Shown here piece by piece: positions 1-4,628 of a stretch of DNA of 10,715 nucleotides; the first letter of the stretch is position 1; each line of letters starts with the position of its first letter. This stretch comes from an uncultured Oscillospiraceae bacterium (lineage in GTDB: Bacteria > Bacillota > Clostridia > Oscillospirales > Oscillospiraceae), in NCBI GenBank assembly GCA_934630985.1, contig CAKTXO010000046.1, positions 1 through 10,715 of the forward strand, written 5' to 3'. Under the pieces are notes generated by a model that saw only the letters and a list, made by a program, of their open reading frames with translations, had not been told where the DNA came from and did no database searches. Made by a program: the position numbers and the translations under genes.

Positions 1-2
1 GC

Positions 3-371
3 AACGCCGTTTTCCGGTGGCTTTCCATGGTGGATAATCCGGTGGTGATGTTCCTGGTGGATATGGTGGACGCACGGATTTTCCTGCTGCTGATGCTACA
101 GTGCCTGATTTTTACCCTGATGTATATGGTGCTGCCCAATGGGCGCAACGGCTTTGGAAGCAGTCTGCCCGGGGGAATCCTGTCCTCCGTCGGCTGGCTG
201 ATATTTTCGGATTTGTTTTCCTTTTATGTGGAGCATTTTAACCACTATTCTCTGATTTACGGTTCCGTTTACGCCCTGGCGCTGGGAATGCTGTGGCTTT
301 ACTGCTGTCTGAGCATCCTGTTCTACGGCGGCGCGCTGAATCACTGGCTGAACAGCCGGAAAAAATGTTAA
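3..371 (+). CDS. YihY/BrkB family inner-membrane protein, C-terminal part
   Basis: The gene is cut by the left edge; the last 122 codons are visible, in a frame open from base 3. What remains is strongly hydrophobic, with about three membrane-spanning stretches (roughly window codons 17-45, 55-75 and 88-110). The segment with PNGRNGF, then a PGG turn, then a Trp-rich helix, then YVEHFNHYSLIYGS and LWLYCCLSILFYGGALNHW matches the C-terminal half of the YihY/BrkB (formerly 'ribonuclease BN') family, where the PGA turn, the Y-x-x-x-F-x-x-Y-S-x-x-YGS motif and a final G-A-E/L-N are typical. The family consists of polytopic membrane proteins of uncertain function; the old RNase BN assignment is wrong. 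The gene ends in TAA, 67 bp before the DUF5685 start, so it could be co-transcribed with it. The family call is quite safe, the role unknown. Confidence 0.85.
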   Translation, partial: NAVFRWLSMVDNPVVMFLVDMVDARIFLLLMLQCLIFTLMYMVLPNGRNGFGSSLPGGILSSVGWLIFSDLFSFYVEHFNHYSLIYGSVYALALGMLWLYCCLSILFYGGALNHWLNSRKKC

Positions 372-382
372 CTTTTTCCGGC
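355..382. repeat. Inverted repeat over the BrkB-family stop codon
   Basis: A perfect 10-bp inverted repeat (GCCGGAAAAA at 355-364, TTTTTCCGGC at 373-382) with an 8-base loop contains the TAA stop of the upstream gene. The Ts lie inside the stem and no T tract follows, so it is not a standard intrinsic terminator. It may stabilise the 3' end of the transcript or act as a weak attenuator before the DUF5685 gene. Confidence 0.5.
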
Positions 383-438
383 GTTTACGGTCTGTTCACA
401 CATTCCTGATAGAATACCTCGAAAAAGGAGGGATCCCC

Positions 439-1269
439 GTGTTTGGTTATGTAACGGCAAACCTTCGGGAGCTGACGAAGGAGCAGCAGAAGCGCTACGG
501 CGCGGTTTACTGCGGTATCTGTCGGCGGATCCGGGAGCAGTCCGGACAGCTGGCTCGGCTGGGACTGAGCTATGATATGGCCTTTCTGGCGCTGCTGCTC
601 ATGAGCCTCTACGAGCCGGAGGAGACGGGAGACAAAACCCCCTGTCTGCTTCACCCGCTGACCCGCCGGGAATGGGTGGACGGCCCCTACATCCGCTACG
701 CGGCGGATATGAACGTGGCGCTGGCCTATTACAACTGTCTGGACGACTGGCAGGACGACGGCAAAAAGTCCGCCAAATGGATGGCAGACCGGTTTGCGGA
801 GCATCTGCCCAGAATCGAAGCCGACTGGCCCCGGCAATGTCAGGCCATCCGCCGGTGTCTGGAAAGGCTTTCTCAGCTGGAGGCGGAGAACTGCCCCAAT
901 CCGGACGAGCCAGCGGGAGCCTTCGGCGAGCTGATGGGCGAGCTGTTCTATGTCCGGGAAGACATGTGGACGGATACCCTCCGGCAGATGGGCAACGCCC
1001 TGGGGCGGTTTGTGTACCTGCTGGATGCGGAGCTGGACTACGATAAGGATAAAAAGCAGGGGAAGTACAATCCCTTCCTGGCAAAAGGCGAGGAAAAGAA
1101 CCTTCGGGTGTGGGAGGACTATCTGGTGCTGACCATGGGCAGATGCACGGAGAATTTTGAAAAGCTGCCACTGGTTCAGGACAAGCCGCTGCTTGACAAC
1201 GTTCTCTACAGCGGCGTGTGGGTCAGCTATCACCGAGGAAAGAAAAAAGAGGAGGAAGGCCATGATTGA
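439..1269 (+). CDS. DUF5685 family protein (unknown function, all-helical, Asp-rich motifs)
   Basis: A 276-residue soluble protein starting at GTG, chosen because AGGAGG (426-431) sits 7 bases upstream. The beginning MFGYV, the YCGICR motif (residues 24-29, Cys25 and Cys28), the SYD motif (44-46) and the D-Y-D-x-D-x-x-x-G-K-Y-N-P-F stretch (200-213) fit the DUF5685 family of Firmicutes as I remember it. No enzyme is assigned to this family. The protein is predicted to be nearly all helix. It has two acidic clusters: DDWQDD (102-107) and D196-x3-D200-x3-D204, each containing DxxxD. The end is highly charged ([10 protein letters not shown]). It overlaps the following J-domain gene by 8 bases, so the two are translationally coupled and probably work together. 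A poor -10-like TAGAAT (410-415) lies upstream without a good -35. Coding region certain, family likely, function unknown. Confidence 0.85.
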   Translation: MFGYVTANLRELTKEQQKRYGAVYCGICRRIREQSGQLARLGLSYDMAFLALLLMSLYEPEETGDKTPCLLHPLTRREWVDGPYIRYAADMNVALAYYNCLDDWQDDGKKSAKWMADRFAEHLPRIEADWPRQCQAIRRCLERLSQLEAENCPNPDEPAGAFGELMGELFYVREDMWTDTLRQMGNALGRFVYLLDAELDYDKDKKQGKYNPFLAKGEEKNLRVWEDYLVLTMGRCTENFEKLPLVQDKPLLDNVLYSGVWVSYHRGKKKEEEGHD

Positions 1270-1897
1270 GGATCCCTATCAGGTGCTGGGCGTTGACCGG
1301 AATGCCACAGACGAGGAGATCAAGCAGGCGTATCGGCGTCTGGCAAAGAAATATCACCCGGATCTGAACCCCGGCGACCAGGAGGCCGCCCGGCGGATGC
1401 AGGAGGTCAACGCGGCCTACGAGCAGATCAAGAACCCGGAGAAGGCACAGAGCCAATATGATGCCGATCCCTTCCGGGCTTACCGCCAGCAGACCTATCA
1501 GAATTATCAGGGCTACGGTGCCCAGACCGAGGATCAGTATCAGCAGGCGGCTTTCCAGTATATCCGCTTCGGCCGGTATCAGGAGGCGCTGAATACTCTG
1601 GACAACTGCACCCAGCGGGACGGCCGGTGGTACTATCTCAGCGCCGTTGCCAACGACGCTCTGGGCAACCAGGTAACGGCTCTGGAGCACATCCGCCGGG
1701 CGGTGAGCATGGAGCCCCAGAACCCGGAGTATCTGGATGCCCTGAACCGGATGGAGCACGGCGGCGCGGCCTACCGGCAGAGCGCGGGGGACTTCCGGGG
1801 CTTTACCATGGGCGGCGACCCCTGCACCAATCTGTGTCTGTGCTATCTTGCCAACCTCTTCTGCTGCGGCGGCCGTGGGATGTTCTTCTGCTGTTAA
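1262..1897 (+). CDS. J-domain (DnaJ-like) protein with TPR-like middle and Cys-rich tail
   Basis: A 211-residue protein. The start at 1262 is preferred over in-frame starts inside the upstream gene because AGGAGG lies a few bases before it (about 1250-1256) and the J-domain begins right there. Residues 4-66 are a complete J-domain: DPYQVLGV at the start, then [15 protein letters not shown] with the HPD tripeptide at 32-34, which stimulates the ATPase of DnaK-type Hsp70. A Tyr/Gln-rich linker (about 68-95) leads to two TPR-like helical hairpins (about 93-160, with F-x-x-G-R-Y-x-E-A-L and ending M-E-P-x-N-P-E-Y). There is no zinc-finger or DnaJ C-terminal substrate domain, so it is not DnaJ itself. 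The last 24 residues hold seven cysteines (188, 192, 194, 201, 202, 210, 211) among hydrophobic residues and end in CC. It is coupled to the DUF5685 gene, a plausible client or partner. It ends at TAA with no convincing terminator behind it. Confidence 0.93.
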   Translation: MIEDPYQVLGVDRNATDEEIKQAYRRLAKKYHPDLNPGDQEAARRMQEVNAAYEQIKNPEKAQSQYDADPFRAYRQQTYQNYQGYGAQTEDQYQQAAFQYIRFGRYQEALNTLDNCTQRDGRWYYLSAVANDALGNQVTALEHIRRAVSMEPQNPEYLDALNRMEHGGAAYRQSAGDFRGFTMGGDPCTNLCLCYLANLFCCGGRGMFFCC

Positions 1898-1945
1898 GGC
1901 CTTCTCCTGAGATGGTAGTGCTCCGCGCAGCGAATCAAAATCTAA

Positions 1946-1964
1946 CAATTGCCGGTGGCAATTG
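1946..1964. repeat. Perfect 8-bp inverted repeat, 3-base loop
   Basis: CAATTGCC (1946-1953) and GGCAATTG (1957-1964) are exact reverse complements around GGT. No T tract follows, so it is not an intrinsic terminator. It is 49 bp after the J-domain stop and is probably part of a dispersed palindromic element. Confidence 0.55.
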
Positions 1965-1981
1965 CACAATAGTGTAAAGGT

Positions 1982-1994
1982 GGCTCGAAGAGCC
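1982..1994. repeat. Short hairpin GGCTC-GAA-GAGCC
   Basis: A perfect 5-bp GC-rich stem with a GAA triloop, 17 bp after the previous inverted repeat. It is short enough that chance cannot be excluded alone, but it fits the palindrome-dense character of the spacer. Confidence 0.35.
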
Positions 1995-2059
1995 GGATGA
2001 GGTCGCCCCGGATTTTTACTGAAACGATCGGACAACGCACTGGTGCGGGAGCACCCCCG

Positions 2060-2112
2060 GCTCCCTTGTGTAAAGGGAGCTGTCAAAAATCTTTGATTTT
2101 TGACTGAGGGAT
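2060..2112 (+). repeat. Double-hairpin dispersed repeat, copy A
   Basis: Two hairpins sit back to back. The first is GCTCCCTT (2060-2067) paired with AAGGGAGC (2073-2080) around GTGTA. The second is GTCAAAAATC (2082-2091) paired with GATTTTTGAC (2095-2104) around TTT, a perfect 10-bp stem. The unit ends GACTGAGGGAT (2102-2112). Copy B on the other strand has the same GCTGTC and GACTGAGGG(G)AT flanks around a different stem, which marks this as a defined repeat element and not random palindromes. Confidence 0.7.
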
Positions 2113-2133
2113 TGTCAAAATAAGAAAGTTCTG

Positions 2134-2174
2134 ATCCCCTCAGTCATGGCCTTGCGTGAGACGGCCATGACAGC
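2134..2174 (-). repeat. Dispersed repeat, copy B: inverted, truncated, different stem
   Basis: Read on the minus strand, this unit is GCTGTC (2174-2169), then a hairpin with ATGGCC/GGCCAT in the stem (within the 9-bp arms 2143-2151 and 2163-2171), then GACTGAGGGGAT (2145-2134). The flanks match copy A almost exactly, but the stem sequence is unrelated and the first GGGAGC hairpin is missing: the sequence breaks off at GACAGC into ATAAATT. Copies A and B face each other across 21 bp, so GACTGAGGGAT and ATCCCCTCAGTC also form a long-range inverted repeat. Confidence 0.65.
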
Positions 2175-2186
2175 ATAAATTATGGT

Positions 2187-2207
2187 ATGATTGCCACTGA
2201 CAATCAT
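2187..2207. repeat. 7-bp inverted repeat
   Basis: ATGATTG (2187-2193) and CAATCAT (2201-2207) are exact reverse complements around a 7-base loop. A further short hairpin, GCTTC/GAAGC (2217-2221 and 2229-2233), follows closely. Both are individually weak. Confidence 0.35.
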
Positions 2208-2265
2208 TTCAATTTTGCTTCACTGCGCGAAGCACCACCCCGGAGGGGAAGGCTTTGGAGAACGG

Positions 2266-2298
2266 ATTGCCACACCAGTCTGCGGACTGGTTCGCAAT
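2266..2298. repeat. REP-like palindromic element with stem ACCAGTC/GACTGGT
   Basis: An inner perfect 7-bp stem (2274-2280 with 2285-2291, loop TGCG) is extended by an outer 5-bp stem ATTGC/GCAAT (2266-2270 with 2294-2298), with unpaired bases between them. The sequence GGATTGCCACACCAG followed by CTGGTTCGCAATGAC resembles a repeat I remember from many Oscillospiraceae intergenic regions. Without a genome the copy number is unknown. Confidence 0.55.
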
Positions 2299-2362
2299 GA
2301 CGTGCGTTTGACGGAGTGAATGGAATCAATCAGGGCACTCTTTTATGCAACGGCCTATAACC

Positions 2363-2408
2363 AAAAAAGTCCCTGGTATCTGAGGCAATCAGATACCAGG
2401 GACTTTTT
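2363..2408 (-). terminator. Strong bidirectional intrinsic terminator at the end of the minus-strand operon
   Basis: A perfect 20-bp inverted repeat (2364-2383 with 2389-2408, loop GGCAA) has the GC-rich core GTCCCTGG and AT ends. In the minus direction the stem is followed by a run of six Ts (2368-2363); in the plus direction there are five Ts (2404-2408). It ends the rel-to-rqcP operon, and the rqcP stop codon (2409-2407) lies in the foot of the stem. It could also stop plus-strand read-through coming from the J-domain gene. Confidence 0.92.
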
Positions 2409-2646
2409 ATACTTCCTTGTACATTCCCGAAGCGTCGTCTTTGCGAACCACCTCGGAAACCGCCAGAACCTCCACGGCCACCGTCCGGCTGCCCATGGCG
2501 ATCTCAATCCGGTCGCCTACCTTTACGTCATAGCTGGCCTTGACCACCTTGCCGTTGACGCTGATTCTGCCGTTGTCGCAGGCCTCATTGGCTACGGTGC
2601 GCCGCTTGATGAGCCGGGAAACCTTCAGGTACTTGTCCAGGCGCAT
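2407..2646 (-). CDS. rqcP: RqcP, S4-domain RNA-binding protein of ribosome quality control (YabO)
   Basis: A 79-residue protein that is essentially one S4 RNA-binding domain, the usual length for the family. The S4 signature is complete: M-R-L-D-K-Y-L-K-V-S-R-L-I-K-R-R-T-x-A (1-19), then GRISVNGK (26-33), then V-K-V-G-D-x-I (41-47). In Bacillus subtilis RqcP (YabO) binds the 50S subunit carrying a stalled peptidyl-tRNA and helps RqcH add the C-terminal alanine tail that marks incomplete proteins for degradation; Arg2 and Arg16, which I recall as important there, are both present here. The start lies one base past the HU stop and has no good ribosome binding site of its own, so it is probably translated by coupling. 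The flippase-x-rqcP order parallels yabM-yabN-yabO of Bacillus, which supports RqcP over the related Hsp15. Confidence 0.9.
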   Translation of the reverse strand: MRLDKYLKVSRLIKRRTVANEACDNGRISVNGKVVKASYDVKVGDRIEIAMGSRTVAVEVLAVSEVVRKDDASGMYKEV

Positions 2647-2647
2647 A

Positions 2648-2923
2648 TTACTTGGCTACGCTGTCCTTCAGAGCCTTGCTGGCCTTGAAGCCGGGCACCC
2701 GGGTAGCGGGAATCTCGATGGTCTCCTTGGTGTGGGGGTTGCGGCCGATGCGAGCCTCCCGATCCTTGGTCTCGAAAATGCCGAAGCCGGAAATCTGCAC
2801 CTTCTCACCCTTGACAAGAGCGGCGGTGATGCTGTCAATCATGGCGTTCAGGGCACGCTCGGAATCCTTTTTGCTCATGCCGGTGCTCTCGGCGCAGGCG
2901 GCGATCAATTCGGTTTTATTCAT
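2648..2923 (-). CDS. hup: HU family DNA-binding protein
   Basis: A 91-residue histone-like protein of standard HU length. It begins MNKTELI, has the helical dimerisation part (1-45), the GFGIFE turn (46-51), the DNA-clasping beta arm with R-I-G-R-N-P-x-T (58-65, including the intercalating Pro63), and the closing P-G-F-K-A-S-K-A-L-K (77-86). HU bends and compacts DNA as a dimer in the nucleoid. The end of the arm is the HU form; IHF is unlikely in this lineage. AGAGGA (2940-2935) is the ribosome binding site, 11 bases before ATG. There are 88 bp between the flippase stop and this start, the largest gap in the minus-strand block, with a likely promoter of its own. That fits a protein needed in far larger amounts than its upstream neighbours. 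Confidence 0.95.
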   Translation of the reverse strand: MNKTELIAACAESTGMSKKDSERALNAMIDSITAALVKGEKVQISGFGIFETKDREARIGRNPHTKETIEIPATRVPGFKASKALKDSVAK

Positions 2924-2962
2924 AATAATCGTAATCCTCTTTTCTACGGAAAAATCTTCACT

Positions 2963-2991
2963 AGCTTAACATAACTTGTCGGAAATTGCAA
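2963..2991 (-). promoter_or_regulatory. Probable sigma-A-type promoter for hup-rqcP
   Basis: On the minus strand TTGCAA (2991-2986) as -35 is followed after 17 bp by TAAGCT (2968-2963) as -10, preceded by TGT, which makes an extended -10. The -10 itself is weak, but spacing, AT-rich surroundings (GC drops sharply here) and position in the only sizeable gap support it. The transcript would start about 35 bp before the HU ATG. Confidence 0.4.
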
Positions 2992-3011
2992 GCATTTTTT
3001 CGGGATTTTAC

Positions 3012-4607
3012 TCACAATTTCAGGAAATCCGCGATTCTTTGCCCCTTGGGCAGCAGCAGACAGTCGCTTCTCGTGATGGCTCTGAGCCGGACGGCGGTGA
3101 AGGCGTAAAGAACCACGCCTACAGCAACGGGCAGGGCGCACAGCACCAGCTGGCTTTTCAGACCCAGCGCTGCCAGCGCCCGGTAGCAGACGGTGACACC
3201 CAGTCCCATGAGGGCGGCGGACAGAAAAGGACGCAGCAGGTTCCGTGCCACGGCGGGCGGCTCCTCAATCAGCGTGCGCAGGGACAGCAGATTCAGAATG
3301 CTGATGGAAACATAGCACACCAGAATGCCGATGGGGGTGCCCAGAATGTTGATGTCCGGATTTCCGGTGAGCACATACACGGCAATCAGATTCAGCACGC
3401 CGCCGATGAGCATATTGGTCACAGGACGGCCAGCGTGGCCGTGAGCCTGCATAATGGCGGTGGTGACCATGACCACGGCATTAAAGGCAATGGCCACGGC
3501 CAGGACGAACATGAGCTTCTCCGCCAGATCCAGGCCGGTGCCGGAAAACCGACCAAGCAATGCCGTAATGGGGCGGGCAAGCAGGGCAAGGCCGAAGGCA
3601 CAGGGCATGGAAACAAGGCCCGTGATCCGCACGGCGGATTCCTCAATGGCCTTGGCCTCCTTATGGTTGCACAGGGTCAGCTGGGCGGTGATGGCGGGAA
3701 TGATGCTGATGGTAATGGGGGTGATGAAGGCGCAGGGCATGTTGAAAATGGTCAGGCACATGCCGTAAATGCCCCGCATGGTGTCTGCTGCGCCCTGGGA
3801 ATAGCCCAGGTTCAGCAGCTGACCCATGTAGATTTTCGTCTCCATCATGGTGAAGAACTGCAAAATGGCAGAGCCTACGGTAATGGGCACGGCGATGAGA
3901 AGCAGTCCTTTGGCGGTGTCAGCGTAGGAGCGGGGGCTGTCCTCGGTGACGGGCAGGTAAACATAGCTTTTCCGGAAACAGACGTAAAGATACACGGAAG
4001 ACACCAGACAGCTGGCAGTGACACCCAGAATGGCGCCGCCGGCAGCCAGAGGCACGCTCTTTGTGGTTTTCAGGAGAATCAGAGCCGCGGCCATGCCCAC
4101 AATGAGCTTCACCACTGCCTCCACAACCTGGGAGATGGAGGTGGGAATCATGTTGCTCTGCCCCTGGAAGAAGCCCCGGAAGGTGCTCATCAGGCAGATA
4201 AGCAGCACGCAGGGACCCAGACAGCCGATGGCCGCCCAGGCATCGGGCTGGTTCTGGAAGGCTGCCAGCTGCCGGCAGAAGACCGTCATAAGCAGGCTTC
4301 CGGCAATGCCCAGCCCCAGGAAAATGCCCCGGGCGGTATGGTAAATCCGCCGAACCTGATTATAGTGCTTCAAAGAGCTGGCCTGAGAGATCATTCGGCT
4401 CATGGCTACCGGCAGGCCTGCGGTGGAGATCATCAGCAGCACATTGTAGATGTCGTAGGCTGTATTGAAGTAGCCGAAGCCCTGGGAGCCGATGATGGCG
4501 TTCAGAGGGATTTTATACAGGGCACCGATGACCTTGACGATGGCGGTGGCCAGGGCGAGCAGAGCGGTGCCGTGAAGAAAATTCTGCTTTTTTTGCGCGT
4601 CAGACAT
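3012..4607 (-). CDS. SpoVB/YabM-family lipid-linked saccharide flippase (MOP superfamily)
   Basis: A membrane protein of about 531 residues with roughly 12-14 predicted spans, the usual size for the polysaccharide-transport branch of the MOP superfamily (SpoVB, YabM, YtgP/MurJ-like). The N-terminus is diagnostic: F-L-H-G-x-x-x-L, K-V-I-G-A-L-Y-K-I-P-L, then G-F-G-Y-F-x-x-A-Y-x-I-Y and S-T-A-G-L-P-V-A-M-S-R. FRGFFQGQSNMIPTSISQ, near residues 140-160, is also typical of SpoVB-like proteins. Members move lipid-linked oligosaccharide or peptidoglycan precursors across the cytoplasmic membrane, in sporulation cortex synthesis or vegetative wall growth. I cannot tell which from sequence. I prefer the ATG at 4607 over the one at 4616, because AAAGGA (4621-4616) is 8 bases from the former and overlaps the latter. 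Its place just before HU and RqcP mirrors yabM-yabO of Bacillus. Confidence 0.9.
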   Translation of the reverse strand: MSDAQKKQNFLHGTALLALATAIVKVIGALYKIPLNAIIGSQGFGYFNTAYDIYNVLLMISTAGLPVAMSRMISQASSLKHYNQVRRIYHTARGIFLGLGIAGSLLMTVFCRQLAAFQNQPDAWAAIGCLGPCVLLICLMSTFRGFFQGQSNMIPTSISQVVEAVVKLIVGMAAALILLKTTKSVPLAAGGAILGVTASCLVSSVYLYVCFRKSYVYLPVTEDSPRSYADTAKGLLLIAVPITVGSAILQFFTMMETKIYMGQLLNLGYSQGAADTMRGIYGMCLTIFNMPCAFITPITISIIPAITAQLTLCNHKEAKAIEESAVRITGLVSMPCAFGLALLARPITALLGRFSGTGLDLAEKLMFVLAVAIAFNAVVMVTTAIMQAHGHAGRPVTNMLIGGVLNLIAVYVLTGNPDINILGTPIGILVCYVSISILNLLSLRTLIEEPPAVARNLLRPFLSAALMGLGVTVCYRALAALGLKSQLVLCALPVAVGVVLYAFTAVRLRAITRSDCLLLPKGQRIADFLKL

Positions 4608-4628
4608 AAAACGCATCCTTTCGTTGGA

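Larger units (their letters stand above)
1898..2363. other. Gene-free, repeat-rich spacer between convergent gene blocks
   Basis: No credible gene is seen here: open frames are short, lack ribosome binding sites and have no recognisable product. The stretch is a chain of at least six hairpin-forming inverted repeats (listed separately) joined by short AT-rich or GC-rich links. This looks like a place where dispersed palindromic repeat elements have accumulated between the ends of two convergent transcription units. I recall very similar sequence (GGGAGCTG...GACTGAGGGATTG; GGATTGCCACACCAG...CTGGTTCGCAATGAC) scattered through Oscillospiraceae genomes, but that cannot be confirmed from this window. 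Confidence 0.65.

Noticed and set aside
384..415. Promoter for the DUF5685 gene (TAGAAT at 410-415)
   Set aside because: The -10-like hexamer is good, but no acceptable -35 lies 16-18 bp upstream, and co-transcription with the BrkB-family gene is possible. Not listed as a feature.
385..1263. 292-codon open frame on the minus strand
   Set aside because: Antisense to the DUF5685 gene, which has a strong ribosome binding site and family motifs; the minus-strand product has no recognisable feature.
1898..2363. Riboswitch, small RNA gene or CRISPR array
   Set aside because: The spacer has many hairpins but no regularly spaced direct repeats, no riboswitch core that I recognise, and no downstream gene in the right orientation for a leader. 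Dispersed palindromic repeats explain it better.
2320..2688. 122-codon plus-strand frame starting near the terminator
   Set aside because: It runs through the perfect terminator hairpin and antisense to rqcP; composition is that of a shadow.
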